A DNA stretch of 64,000 nucleotides from Sphingobacterium paucimobilis HER1398 (GCF_000416985.1 NZ_ATDL01000002.1:62001-126000); one strand, 5' to 3'. Counted from the first letter of the stretch, positions 44,827-54,856 are shown. Translations and numbers: made by a program. Notes: generated by a model not told the origin, from the letters alone.

Positions 44827-44840
44827 CCCGATTCATCGGG
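44827..44840. repeat. CCCGATTCATCGGG palindrome after susD
   Basis: Tail-less copy, 25 nt after the SusD-like stop; rightmost member of the family in the window. Confidence 0.7.
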
Positions 44841-44864
44841 ATCATATATATATCTTTTATAATG

Positions 44865-46223
44865 TTATCGAATATTTTGAGGTATCTTACCAATAGTGAC
44901 GACAGGCTCTGGAAGTCGGAACGCGTATTTACGGCTATCTGGTTCCAGTACATCCACTTTGCCGTCTACCGTTCTCTCTATAACCTTCTGAAAGCGTGTG
45001 TCGAGATTCAGTCGCTTGAGATCAGCCCATCGACGTCCACGGAATACGAGTTCTTTACGACGCTCCGACAGAATAATCCTTAGTAATGATTCTGGGGATC
45101 TCTCCGATACAGGAGCGAAAGAAGTTTGATCAATACGGTTCTCCAAAAGGGTGTTGATAGCATCTAGAGCTTCATCAATCAGCCCGAGACGCGTCGCGGA
45201 TTCGGCCTTTACCAAATACATCTCGCTCGTAGTCAAACCTACAAACAGGGAGGAAATAGATTGATTATATGCTCCTTTGAAACTATAGCTTCCTGTAGGG
45301 ATATTTGCTTTTAAAAAGAAAATACTTTTTCTCAGATCCGTATCTTCATAGCTTTCGTATAGCTCAGGAGCAATTCTTCCATTGGTACGGCTCATCGGGC
45401 CTGCCACCCCCGTAACAGCCGAGAATAGCACCTCCGTATTGAATTGTGGTATCGGAAAATCCCTGCTCGCATCCAGTAGATTAAAATCCATCAAATCACC
45501 GTGTATACGTATGCTCGAGTCCGCATAAGCATATGCGAGATGATAATCCGCAGTGTTCAAACTAGCCCGTGCAAGCCCAGCGTACGCGCTGGCTCTAAAG
45601 GGGCGACCTTTTATACTCTCGTGCAGTGGAAGCATCGGCACTGCTGCTCGATAGTCACTGATAATCTGGTCATAAGACTGTTGTAGAGATGCCCGTACCG
45701 ACGACTTATCGATTTCTGGTCCCAGTCGTAACGGTATCCCCAACTCTTTGTCTGCTGTTTCCTTTTGGTAAGCCATAGCGTGAAGCTCCAACAACTGCTG
45801 AAAAGCAAAAGCACGGAAGAAAAGAGCAATACCTCTTAGATTGTCCCTTCTCTGAGAAACAGCTGCAGCATCAACGGATTGGATGATTTCTAGCGCCTGA
45901 TTGGCGTTAAAAACTGCTTTATAGGGCAACTGCCACTGCGTAAACGCCTCATAAGGAGCATCGGCCCATGTGTAGGCATTCCTTTGATCGATAGTCAGCG
46001 CTCCATTAAATGTCTGGTCGGTTACATAATAATCATCTATGCCCCACTCTCCCCAAGTAGGGTATCCCATATTCATCGTGCTATAGTTATTTAACAACAG
46101 TTCGGCATCCTCTAGTGTATGTGGAATCACCATTTTGATATCCGGCTTTTCTTCCAGAAAACCTGTACAGCCTACACTGGTCAATCCGACCAGTAAAAAA
46201 CTGATAAGTACATTTACATTCAT
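44865..46223 (-). CDS. SusD/RagB-family nutrient-binding lipoprotein
   Basis: Read from MNVNVLIS at 46223 (452 residues); a longer start would overlap the SusC gene. A lipobox (TSVGC) near residue 19 predicts outer-membrane surface anchoring. The start FLEEKPDIKMVIPHTLEDAE and TPR-like helices (LRGIALFFRAFAFQQLLEL; YAGLARASLNTADYHLAYAY) fit SusD. The C-terminal part has LIDEALDAINTLLENRID and RRKELVFRGRRWADLKRLN, the typical RagB end. It forms the lid of the SusC transporter, 10 nt downstream of that gene. Substrate unknown. Confidence 0.94.
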   Translation of the reverse strand: MNVNVLISFLLVGLTSVGCTGFLEEKPDIKMVIPHTLEDAELLLNNYSTMNMGYPTWGEWGIDDYYVTDQTFNGALTIDQRNAYTWADAPYEAFTQWQLPYKAVFNANQALEIIQSVDAAAVSQRRDNLRGIALFFRAFAFQQLLELHAMAYQKETADKELGIPLRLGPEIDKSSVRASLQQSYDQIISDYRAAVPMLPLHESIKGRPFRASAYAGLARASLNTADYHLAYAYADSSIRIHGDLMDFNLLDASRDFPIPQFNTEVLFSAVTGVAGPMSRTNGRIAPELYESYEDTDLRKSIFFLKANIPTGSYSFKGAYNQSISSLFVGLTTSEMYLVKAESATRLGLIDEALDAINTLLENRIDQTSFAPVSERSPESLLRIILSERRKELVFRGRRWADLKRLNLDTRFQKVIERTVDGKVDVLEPDSRKYAFRLPEPVVTIGKIPQNIR

Positions 46224-46233
46224 AATATTCTGA

Positions 46234-49200
46234 CTAAAAGTTAAAACTAAGCCCAAATGAAGCCATCAATGGCTCGGGCAACCCAAATCCATATTCCGGA
46301 TCGATCCCCTTTTTATTCGCTCTCCATATCGTACCGACGTTCTGTAAATAGCCGTACACCCGGCAATTGTTAAGTCTATAGCGATGGGCAAACGGCAATC
46401 CGACCGATACTTGTATATCCCTTAATTTGATCTGACCAGCTTTTTCGACCAATGCGGAAGATCGCATGTACACCTGACTCCCGAGATTTGCGGGATAACT
46501 AAAGGCTGGAACATCCGTACGCAGTTCATCACCTTCTTTTTGCCAGCGTAGCGCATAATCTTTGTGTCCCAGATCATTGTTTATAAAAAGTAGGTTATCG
46601 AAGGAATTTCTTAAAAAGCGATGTCCCAAATGGTAAGCAATATTCCAAGAGAGTTCGATACTTTTGTATTTCACACTATTACGCCAACTTCCAAAATACA
46701 ACGGTACAGCCGCCCCGTGATTTTCGAGATCATTGACATCCATTGCCAGTATGGCAAAATAATCCTTAGACACTTCACCATTTAAATAGGCTTGTGCGTC
46801 TCCATTTTCAGGATCCAATCCAGCCCACCGATAAGATAATACAGACCTTAGATCCAGGCCTTCAATAGGTGTAGACACCATTGTCTGGGCTGTACCGATA
46901 TAGTCCTTTCCTGTTTCATTGGCTATATAAGATTTCAAGACCTTGGTCCGAGCGTACGAAAAGACAACATTAGATGTCCAAACCCAGTCTTGGTAACGCA
47001 ATGGGATCACATTCAGGGAGACATCCCAACCTTTGGTACGTATATTGGCACTATTTACCATCAGATTATTAAAACCTGTAGTCGGATCTACACGATCGGG
47101 AGCAATCAAGTCTTTTGCGTTCTTTATATAGTATTCGATAGATCCAGAGAACCTATTCTTGGCAATCGCAAAATCCAATCCCAGATTAAGAATTCCTACC
47201 CGCTCCCATCGCAGGCTAGGATTAGGAGGCGTATTGATCGATCCGTAGTTCTGATTCGTGATATAATGAACCATGCTTTCTATAGTCAGTATTGGTAGAG
47301 CCGACACACTGTTATTGGCATTACCGTTATAACCGTATGTAGAGCGTATTTTCAGCCAATCAAAAAAAGTGCTGTGTGACAGTAAATCTTCATTGGACAA
47401 TATCCAAGCCCCACCTACAGACCAGAAAGGCTGTCCGCGATCGTTGCTTTTTACACCAAATAGATTGGAGGCATCTTTGCGAAAACTGGCACTCAAAGAA
47501 TATCGATCGTTGTATGTATAAGCCCCATTAGCAAAATAAGACACAAAGTTATTTCGTAGGTATTCATATCGGTTACGATCTATCACTGCACTGGTCCCCT
47601 CCATTCCGTTGAGCAAAGGTAGCTCAACTCCATATGCCACAGGCTTAAAAGCGCCAGTTTCCCTATTGTATCCGTGATACTGCGCTGAGTTCAGCATTTT
47701 TTTATTCTTGGAGAATTCGAATCCTCCCAATAGGGATATCCTATGTCTTTCATTCCATTGGCGATCGAAATCCAAACTGGCCCGGCTCTGATGTGATACG
47801 ATATCCCAATTGAGCAACTGTTTAAAATCGCCTACCGGAAGATTCCAGGTTATCGAGTTGTCATTCCAGCTGGCATACATATTGATCTCATCACGTTGCT
47901 GATAGTTTTCTATCCCGATCCATGTCTCCAACGGATTGTTAGACCGCTTATAAGCATACATCATATTCAGTTTCAGTCCAAAATCAAAGGAATAAGACGC
48001 TTGTGCATTTGAAAAGAACTCGCGTACATTCTCTGTAACCCTATTATAGGGCATCTCCTTCAGCGGAGCGTATGACCAGTCCAGTAGACGGCCATTGGCC
48101 AGTGTATCTCTAAAAGCAGGATTATATCCGCTTACATCATACGCAAGGGGATTTCCGGCATAATCAGCGAGCCTTAGATAGGGATAATTATTATCCGATA
48201 TCTGCAAGCTATTGTAACGAACCGGGATTGCACTATTAACGTTCTTTGATTCGGTATAGGTTAAGCCTATATCGAGCAAAAGATTTTTTAGAGGCTTGAC
48301 CTGCGTATTGGATCTAAGCGTGTAGCGATCATAAATAGAAGTCACTACATCATTCAAGTTCTTATCATAACCCACTGAAAGCATTGTATTAGCCCGCTCT
48401 CCTCCAGCCGACAGTTGCAAATTGTACTGTTGATTGACTGCCTTTCGATAGATGTACTTCTGGTAATCGGTTCGTACATCATGCTTCTTGAGATCGGTTA
48501 TTTTCTCTGCATATTCCATGGGGGTTATCTTGCCAGTCTTCTCCTGATGCATTAACCACAGTATAGGTTGTGGATTATAGTACTTGTCCTCAAACCATCC
48601 GTCATAGGCATCCTGGTCAAATAGGTACCGTTGCAACTCTATGTAATCCGGAGAGCTCATCTGCGGGTAATAGAAAAGATCAGGGCGATCTTTAATGGAT
48701 ATATTGGAATTAAATGATAACTGCGTCCCTCTATTAAATTTTGCCCGCTTGGTCGTAATTACAATCACCCCATTACCGGATTGTGCTCCCCATATGGAGG
48801 CCGCGGCTGCATCTTTAAGCACCGTCACATTTTCAATATCATTAGGATTAATGTTATAGTGCATTCCCTGACCGTACTCTCCTCCTCTATCATCGTAAAC
48901 TACTCCATCAATCACGATCAAAGGAGATTGTTTCGACCTCAATGTACTTTCGCCTCTTATATTTATACCTAGCGTATAGCCTTTTGTATTCGGATTATAT
49001 TTGGAGGATGATATGCCCGGTACCACGTCCTCTAGCCGGCTTACAAAGTCCGTCGACACCTTCCTGTTGAATAATGCCGAGTCGATAAACTCAAAGCTCC
49101 CCGTAGCTCGTTCTTTGGGTAGCTTCTGGTACCCGGTAGATACGACTTCTACTTCTTCGATCTGTTTTTCATTGGCCTGTAGGGCGATATTCAATATTGT

Positions 49201-49533
49201 AGCTGTATTCTCATAGGCAACCCGTTGCTCCTTGTATCCGATATGTTTTATAGTTAATATCCCTGTAGGCTTATCCACGCTGATCGTAAACCTCCCCTCC
49301 TTATCCGTGCGCGCATGCTTCTTCTCTATTGCAACGGAAGCTCCTTCGATAGGCTTTCCATCTTCATAAGATGAAACTACACCTCTGACTACAGTCTGAG
49401 TTAGGCCTTTGGCCTCCTGCCCGAAGGCAGGAGTAACCAAAGACCAACTAAACAACACACAGAATATCATAAACACCACGTCACTGCGATACCGCCCAAG
49501 CGGGAGAAGCAGTCTATAACTATTATTTTTCAT
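46234..49533 (-). CDS. SusC/RagA-family TonB-linked outer-membrane transporter
   Basis: Read from the ATG at 49533 (1099 residues) because it is followed by a signal peptide (MIFCVLFSWSLVTPAFGQ); an ATG at 49608 adds 25 charged residues. A carboxypeptidase-regulatory-like domain starts RGVVSSYEDGKPIEGASVAI, and the plug carries EVEVVSTGYQ, KERATGSFEF and the SusC signature NDIENVTVLKDAAAASIWGA. The remaining part is a 22-strand-type barrel ending GLSFNF. It imports a ligand captured with the SusD-like protein downstream. No FecR/sigma pair, SARP or hybrid sensor is adjacent, so regulation is unknown. TlpA is the third gene of the unit. Confidence 0.93.
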   Translation of the reverse strand: MKNNSYRLLLPLGRYRSDVVFMIFCVLFSWSLVTPAFGQEAKGLTQTVVRGVVSSYEDGKPIEGASVAIEKKHARTDKEGRFTISVDKPTGILTIKHIGYKEQRVAYENTATILNIALQANEKQIEEVEVVSTGYQKLPKERATGSFEFIDSALFNRKVSTDFVSRLEDVVPGISSSKYNPNTKGYTLGINIRGESTLRSKQSPLIVIDGVVYDDRGGEYGQGMHYNINPNDIENVTVLKDAAAASIWGAQSGNGVIVITTKRAKFNRGTQLSFNSNISIKDRPDLFYYPQMSSPDYIELQRYLFDQDAYDGWFEDKYYNPQPILWLMHQEKTGKITPMEYAEKITDLKKHDVRTDYQKYIYRKAVNQQYNLQLSAGGERANTMLSVGYDKNLNDVVTSIYDRYTLRSNTQVKPLKNLLLDIGLTYTESKNVNSAIPVRYNSLQISDNNYPYLRLADYAGNPLAYDVSGYNPAFRDTLANGRLLDWSYAPLKEMPYNRVTENVREFFSNAQASYSFDFGLKLNMMYAYKRSNNPLETWIGIENYQQRDEINMYASWNDNSITWNLPVGDFKQLLNWDIVSHQSRASLDFDRQWNERHRISLLGGFEFSKNKKMLNSAQYHGYNRETGAFKPVAYGVELPLLNGMEGTSAVIDRNRYEYLRNNFVSYFANGAYTYNDRYSLSASFRKDASNLFGVKSNDRGQPFWSVGGAWILSNEDLLSHSTFFDWLKIRSTYGYNGNANNSVSALPILTIESMVHYITNQNYGSINTPPNPSLRWERVGILNLGLDFAIAKNRFSGSIEYYIKNAKDLIAPDRVDPTTGFNNLMVNSANIRTKGWDVSLNVIPLRYQDWVWTSNVVFSYARTKVLKSYIANETGKDYIGTAQTMVSTPIEGLDLRSVLSYRWAGLDPENGDAQAYLNGEVSKDYFAILAMDVNDLENHGAAVPLYFGSWRNSVKYKSIELSWNIAYHLGHRFLRNSFDNLLFINNDLGHKDYALRWQKEGDELRTDVPAFSYPANLGSQVYMRSSALVEKAGQIKLRDIQVSVGLPFAHRYRLNNCRVYGYLQNVGTIWRANKKGIDPEYGFGLPEPLMASFGLSFNF

Positions 49534-49605
49534 TTTCGAGCAGGCATAGTCCTGCCACTTTGGGCAGTTCTCTCCCACCCCTAAAAAATCTCTCATTTTT
49601 AAGTT

Positions 49606-49624
49606 CATTAGGTGTGACCTAATG
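49606..49624. promoter_or_regulatory. Inverted repeat CATTAGGT-GTG-ACCTAATG upstream of susC
   Basis: A perfect 8-bp palindrome with a 3-nt spacer that includes the upstream alternative ATG at 49608. It could be an operator, or an RNA hairpin that hides that ATG. Confidence 0.5.
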
Positions 49625-50195
49625 AAGGCGGGTCAGAGCGTTACTTCTATCAATAACCAACCGTACCTAATCCTCGATCAGGCCACACTGTTTAAATAAA
49701 AAATTAACTGAATAAAATCGAGTAAATACCTTTGCGTTTTACAATTGGGTTTTGTCGGTTTAATAACTGGCAAATACAATGATCTAAGTCATCAATAATG
49801 ACTTCTATTCCTTGGGTATTAAGGAGGCCTCTTAAGCTTCGTTCTAATTTGTTTTTTTCTCATTGTTCATCTTGGTTAAGGCATCAATGAACAACAGTAT
49901 CTATATAAGAAGAGGTGCTATCTGAAAAGAGATGGGACTTACCTCATTCCTTCAGAAGGCCGTAGGAAGCCCGGAGAAAAGAACAAGAGCAAGCGCCCAT
50001 CTCTCCTCACAAAGATAAGAGAATGGGGCTTAGACTCCTGAACCTTGTTTCTCCTGAAAATTTCCTACGTTTTCTAAACAAGATGCAGCGTCATTCGCCA
50101 ATTTATTAGCAGAAATACAAATAGTTAATCAGCTAATTACAAGACAAACTTAAAACAAAAAATACAAAATTCCAACTTTTTCTAATCATCATAAT
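49625..50195. other. Non-coding region between susC and the accessory stretch
   Basis: About 570 bp. It should contain the susC promoter (minus strand) but no good TAnnTTTG was found. A purine-rich section at 49930-50010 (GGCCGTAGGAAGCCCGGAGA) has some pairing potential but no class of RNA is recognised. Confidence 0.4.
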
Positions 50196-50222
50196 TTGCA
50201 TCGAATATTCTTTATTGCGATT

Positions 50223-50699
50223 ATGGTTAAATTAACAACTTCAGCAATATTCACAATCAACATGGTTAAGCTACGTAGACTGGTTAAAGGTCGCTCAGCA
50301 AGAGACCTATCAGCGTCTGTCAGTAGTGATCCAAATTTAATTTCAGGATTTGAAAGTATGGTGATAAAATCACAATATCCGCATCATGTTCTATCATCTA
50401 TCGCAAATGAATTAAATGATGATATACGACTATATTATCCTCCTGATGAAGACTTGCTGGAAGATGACGGCAGTAGATTTGTCAAAGAGATTATCAGTCT
50501 ATCTAATATAGATGATTGCACGTTAGTGATAAATGGAATGATAGATGCGGGTTGTTTTATCGATGGAAAGAGTAAGGATGACACTGCGATATATCTGTTT
50601 GAACAAGGGAAACCTAATGCTTTGATCATCGAACAGGCCTTAAAAATAGCAGAAAAAGCTAATAAATTAAGCCTTCGCGACGGCAAATACTTTTCCTAA
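50223..50699 (+). CDS. XRE-like helix-turn-helix protein
   Basis: A 158-residue protein from the ATG at 50223; an ATG at 50262 (MVKLRRLVKGRS) may be the true start. The first 50 residues after that follow the XRE pattern: LRRLVKGRSARDLSASVSSD, NLISGFESM, then HHVLSSIANELN. The rest is acidic with no known domain. It is followed after 60 nt by a GNAT-like gene, so it could be its regulator or, less likely, an antitoxin. AT-rich like the following genes. Confidence 0.6.
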   Translation: MVKLTTSAIFTINMVKLRRLVKGRSARDLSASVSSDPNLISGFESMVIKSQYPHHVLSSIANELNDDIRLYYPPDEDLLEDDGSRFVKEIISLSNIDDCTLVINGMIDAGCFIDGKSKDDTAIYLFEQGKPNALIIEQALKIAEKANKLSLRDGKYFS

Positions 50700-50759
50700 T
50701 CACAAGCATTGTTGTCTCCAATCATATAAAACCTTATTTTAGAGTTTTATTAATCTAAA

Positions 50760-51833
50760 TTGGGGAACGTTAAGAAAAATACCAGAGTAAGAAGCCCGCT
50801 TGTTATCATGCTTAGAAGTGATTTCGAGGTACTTCGCAACGTGTACCATCTTTTACAAGATTCAATTCTGTCAGATGAGGACGTCTCATTTCTAATGGGT
50901 AAATATGATGGTTATCTTTTTGAAATATTAGATCCAACGAACAAGAAGAAATTTAAACAAGACCTGTGGACGCTTTTTGTCCCGATATTCCAATCTTCTT
51001 TTACAGAGGTTATGCCTCCTTCACATGTAGGTTCCTATGAAAAAGTAAAGCTTAATAGTGCTGCCAACCATAATAAAAAAACGACTATATACCGTTTTAC
51101 GGTAAACTATGAAGATCGTACAGAAGATAAAAATGGTGTTGAACATAAGATAGCCGTAGAGCCTGAATATCTGGAATGGAAAAAGAAGGTGGTTACGGGT
51201 GAACGGAAAATTGAAAACAAACCGCTGACTCATTACTTAAAGTTTTTGATCAGCGAGGGATTCTTTTTTACACCCAAGACTTCCCTATTCATTCTTATCC
51301 ATCTCCGTGAGTACTTTGATAAACCATTCACAGCTGAAGATCTAGGTGTCTCTATTAAAAAACTGTGTAGACGACAGTCGGGAATCGAGACATTACTCCA
51401 ACGGAATATAGATGACTCAAGATACTCCTACTCCGAGTTATTTCATATCTCGCCATTAGATGAAGTATCAGAACTTCCGGAAGCACTCCTTGAAATGGCT
51501 AGTAGATCCACTGTTACTGTCCGACACAAAATTACACATGCAGTACGCGGTTTACTAGGCTTTATCGAGCTGAACGACCGAGAGCTGGTGAACATAGCAG
51601 TGCATCCTGACTTTAGAGAAATGCGTATGGCAGCGAGATTGCTCGATTACGTCATGGCTCTCAATAAAAAGTCGCCATTGACAATAGAAGTCGATATCAA
51701 ATCTCCCCACGTCGACTTTCTTGAAAACTGTTCATTCATAGAAAGCAAAGAAGACCGGAAATATAGGAAAGATAACAAACTGTCAATAATTAAGCTGAAA
51801 AGAGGAACCAAGAAGGAGGAAGAAGATGAGTAA
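50760..51833 (+). CDS. Protein with C-terminal GNAT-like acetyltransferase domain
   Basis: Up to 357 residues (TTG at 50760; an ATG at 50808 gives 341). The last 100 residues match the GNAT core: LLGFIELNDRELVNIAVHPD, FREMRMAARLLDYVM, then VDFLENCSFIES, although the R/Q-x-x-G-x-G/A acetyl-CoA loop is altered to FREMRMAA. The N-terminal 250 residues are helical and unrecognised, with a winged-helix-like part near FTAEDLGVSIKKLCRRQSGI. The tail is highly charged. It overlaps the next gene by 8 nt. Function unknown; modification of a host or phage target is a guess. Confidence 0.55.
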   Translation: MGNVKKNTRVRSPLVIMLRSDFEVLRNVYHLLQDSILSDEDVSFLMGKYDGYLFEILDPTNKKKFKQDLWTLFVPIFQSSFTEVMPPSHVGSYEKVKLNSAANHNKKTTIYRFTVNYEDRTEDKNGVEHKIAVEPEYLEWKKKVVTGERKIENKPLTHYLKFLISEGFFFTPKTSLFILIHLREYFDKPFTAEDLGVSIKKLCRRQSGIETLLQRNIDDSRYSYSELFHISPLDEVSELPEALLEMASRSTVTVRHKITHAVRGLLGFIELNDRELVNIAVHPDFREMRMAARLLDYVMALNKKSPLTIEVDIKSPHVDFLENCSFIESKEDRKYRKDNKLSIIKLKRGTKKEEEDE

Positions 51834-52545
51834 TAAGTCTGACAATAAAATCATCCCAATTATAACAGGGATTATAGGATTCTTTGGAGGTATAGCTCTT
51901 GTAAATAATTGGCTAGTACTGAACAGAGAATATCCTGAATCTGAGTATCTAAAAGTTCCCTTTAAACCAGAGGCATGGGGTAATATTGCAGATTGGGCTA
52001 TGGTTACTATTACTTTGATTACAGCTATTTATCTTATTAAGACGTTTAAAAGTCAAAACAAAGCTATTGATCTACAACATCAAGCACTTCTGGAACAACA
52101 GAAAATTACAAAAATCGAGCAGATGATGTTTAAAGAGAAAGTAAAGCCTTACTTCTCATTAAACGTGGTTCCCAAAAATCAAACTATAAATAACGACATA
52201 GCTTTTTACACCTATTCATTTATATTCCTTTTGGAGAATAGTTCTGCAAACAACATTCAAATTACGACTAGTTTATTTAACAGTGAGAATAATTTCGGTG
52301 AATGACTTACTTATCAAAAACATCAAGGGGACTATATAGCAATGTTTGAGACTACATACACTCAAAAAAAACTTTCTCAACAAAAGGATGGCGCTGATTT
52401 CATATTTCGTTTTGAGTTCACATTAGTTTATGACGATATTTTAGGGAATAGTTACGAACAAAAAATAATGTTTTACGAAGATAATCTAGGCAAAACAAAT
52501 TACCACGCTGGTGGACCAGCGGACTTCTTAAAGAAAAATGTTTAG
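51826..52545 (+). pseudogene. Two-TM protein gene interrupted by an in-frame TGA
   Basis: The frame from 51826 encodes two membrane helices (IIPIITGIIGFFGGIALVNN; WAMVTITLITAIYLI) and a coiled segment (NKAIDLQHQALLEQQ), then stops at TGA 52303-52305. The same frame stays open for another 79 codons (LTYQKHQGDYIAMFETTYTQ, FIFRFEFTLVYDDILGNSY) to 52545. The continuity of frame and style points to one 239-residue gene with a single nonsense change (TGG to TGA is one step). Either the short form still works or the gene is dead. Confidence 0.7.
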
Positions 52546-53040
52546 TACATGATAAGATTCATAATACACTAAAATTCAGTTTGTACTGTGACTTTTCCTC
52601 AGCTAGTCCTGTGCTTTGTAAGCTGGACGATAACAGATAACGTACAGTCTGATGAAACCTATGTTATACAAGATCGTGTCCATAAATATTTTGTATATTG
52701 CACTTCCCTAATATAGATAATACTTTGTTAAACCGAATATGCGGTATCGTGGTATTCACCTGACTATTACGCAATGATTTTGACCAGTACATTAAATCCA
52801 CTTCCTAGTGAATAGTTACACTAATTTAGCTGTTATAAGATAACTTTTCCCATTTCTTTATTGACAGCTTTGTAAACGGAATTTAAATCTTTAATAACTA
52901 GAAAGCTGTTTTTTAAAAAGCATAAAATTCTGTAAAATATTGTTTAGTATTGTAATACACGTTGTCTTACAACAGATTCAAATGTAGAATCGTTTTGAAG
53001 AGTTTTTTACATAAAATAATCTTTGTAAATTAAAAAATAT
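52546..53040. other. AT-rich region without a recognised gene
   Basis: Nearly 500 bp, with frequent stops in all frames and no repeat or RNA class identified. Confidence 0.5.
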
Positions 53041-53928
53041 ATGGGTCAGAAATACTTTTGTTCTAATTGTCAAGGAGTGCGGAATCATCACACTTTATTT
53101 GAGACAAAGAAAAGTGGAGGAGAAGATGATTATAATTTTCAATGGGTCGAAAGATATTGTGTAATCCAGTGTCTAGGGTGCGATCATATCTCTTTTCTGA
53201 AAGCTTATGGTGATAATTTTATGATGAGACAAACCAAAGAGGATGACTACGAATACTATGAAAATGAGATAATCTTGCCTCCGTATTTAAAACATGGGAA
53301 TATTATTGACACATCGCATCTTCCTGTCACTATTAAAGAAATATATTTAGAAACAATTAATGCGCTTAAGGTAGAAGCAAAGATATTGGCAGCCGGTGGC
53401 TTTAGAGCCATTATCGAATGTATTTGTAACAATTTGAAGTTAAAAAAAGGTTCACTAGAAATGAGAATTAACCTTCTTCACGAGAAGGGATATTTAACTT
53501 TTAAGGAATCAAAAAGACTGCATTCGATACGTTTTATTGGTAATGATGCATTACATGAAATTGAAATACCTAAAATGCTACAGTTAAACATTTTATTAGA
53601 TATAATCAATCATCTCTTGATCAACCTTTTTATCAATGATAAAATCCTTAATGGAAAATTCGATTTAGTTATAGATGAATATAGCGAATTCATTAGTTTG
53701 CTGAATAAGAACATTATTGCAGAGTTTCTAGGTAAAGAAATAACATTAGATTCAATCTTAGGAAAAGCCAAAAGACTAATTTCAAAAAGCAATATGGGGA
53801 AATTTCAGCAACGTCTAAATGATGAAATCAGGGAGCAGACTAACATCTTTCTTTCGATTCAAGACGAAGATAAAAATCTATATAAAGTAATAAAGGTACC
53901 AGAGCTACAATCACCTTTCCCTTTCTAA
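53041..53928 (+). CDS. DUF4145-domain protein with N-terminal zinc ribbon
   Basis: A 295-residue protein. CSNC near residue 8 and CLGC near 45 form a zinc ribbon. The DUF4145 core is helical: EIYLETINALKVEAKILAAG, GFRAIIECICNNLKLKKGSL and the conserved RLHSIRFIGNDALHEIE. DUF4145 domains are found alone or fused to nuclease and helicase domains in restriction and phage-defence settings. Here it stands alone in an accessory stretch. The remaining C-terminal 100 residues are helical and unassigned. Confidence 0.82.
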   Translation: MGQKYFCSNCQGVRNHHTLFETKKSGGEDDYNFQWVERYCVIQCLGCDHISFLKAYGDNFMMRQTKEDDYEYYENEIILPPYLKHGNIIDTSHLPVTIKEIYLETINALKVEAKILAAGGFRAIIECICNNLKLKKGSLEMRINLLHEKGYLTFKESKRLHSIRFIGNDALHEIEIPKMLQLNILLDIINHLLINLFINDKILNGKFDLVIDEYSEFISLLNKNIIAEFLGKEITLDSILGKAKRLISKSNMGKFQQRLNDEIREQTNIFLSIQDEDKNLYKVIKVPELQSPFPF

Positions 53929-54106
53929 TAAAGTGTTAAATTTATTTCTCCCGATAGCGCGAGCTTGTAGCTCGTATCTACATTGTTTATAGGTTATCAT
54001 TTTACAATCTAATGTTCACAGCCTGGGCGAAATAACAAAACGATATCCAATAATCGGGGACTATAAAAAGATCTAGTTTTAAAGAAAATAAGAAAAGTTA
54101 GACTGC

Positions 54107-54547
54107 ATGAAGGTACATACATCAGATAGCACATCGGAATTATCTCTAGATTTAATGTTTATCGCAACTGACACGGTCGATCTTAAGGTATTCTTAGATG
54201 ACGACCCACTCTTTGCTACCTATCTGGGTAATGAAACAGGAATAGAATCCTCCTATACCGAAAACCAAGATAATCTCATCCTCCTATTAGAGTTCATTTT
54301 CAATACGAAGGTGACATTAACAGAGTTGACTGAGTCTGCAAACAGAAAGGTCTATGATCTGACCTTCTATAAAGACAGATGCATTTCAATAGAAGACCTT
54401 GAAAGAAACTACCTAATTTGGATTGAGGAAAGCGGACACGATAACAACATGGATGAATATGGTAACTTAGTGAGCATTATTGGTTATATAAGACGTAATC
54501 AAGGCAAGAAACATCTGCTGCTAACTGTTGAAAAGAGAACTCCATAA
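54107..54547 (+). CDS. Hypothetical acidic protein (146 residues)
   Basis: Not recognised. A strongly acidic, cytosolic protein (LDLMFIATDTVDLKVFLDDD; RNYLIWIEESGHDNNMDEYG) without signal peptide or membrane helix. Size and charge recall immunity proteins of polymorphic toxins, but no toxin gene is adjacent, so no function is assigned. Confidence 0.5.
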   Translation: MKVHTSDSTSELSLDLMFIATDTVDLKVFLDDDPLFATYLGNETGIESSYTENQDNLILLLEFIFNTKVTLTELTESANRKVYDLTFYKDRCISIEDLERNYLIWIEESGHDNNMDEYGNLVSIIGYIRRNQGKKHLLLTVEKRTP

Positions 54548-54616
54548 TAAGATCTATTGTAGTTCAATGCTTGGAGTGACACCTATGAAACTATACCTAA
54601 GATTAACAATCTGCAA

Positions 54617-54856
54617 ATGGAAAGAATAAGGATAACAAAAGATAACATTCATAATTTTGCCAAATTTGAGGCATTGTTGGACAATGGGAAAATTAAATTT
54701 GATGCATTGGGTAGGCTTCGATATTTACATGGTGCGCCTGTCGGAGATCTAATTCATACTAGAACAAGTAAAGATGGGCAACCAATATTTCAAGAGACAG
54801 CAGACGAGTGGTTTGCCCCAGAAAGTCAAAGATCTAAGGAGTTTGTTTGGCCTTAA
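54617..54856 (+). CDS. Hypothetical small protein (79 residues)
   Basis: Not recognised. MERIRITKDNIHNFAKFEAL, then GRLRYLHGAPVGDLI and DEWFAPESQRSKEF. It follows the previous gene by 69 nt on the same strand. Well-formed frame and ATG support a gene. Confidence 0.5.
   Translation: MERIRITKDNIHNFAKFEALLDNGKIKFDALGRLRYLHGAPVGDLIHTRTSKDGQPIFQETADEWFAPESQRSKEFVWP

Noticed and set aside
49930..50010. Possible structured RNA in the susC upstream region.
   Set aside because: Some pairing is possible but no known class or strong stem was identified.
50223..51833. Classic XRE-GNAT type II toxin-antitoxin pair.
   Set aside because: The GNAT-like protein is over 340 residues with a large unknown N-terminal part and an altered acetyl-CoA loop, unlike compact GNAT toxins of about 160-180 residues.
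53960..54000. GCGAGCTTGTAGCTCG hairpin as a terminator.
   Set aside because: Short imperfect stem without a T run; resembles generic intergenic repeat debris.
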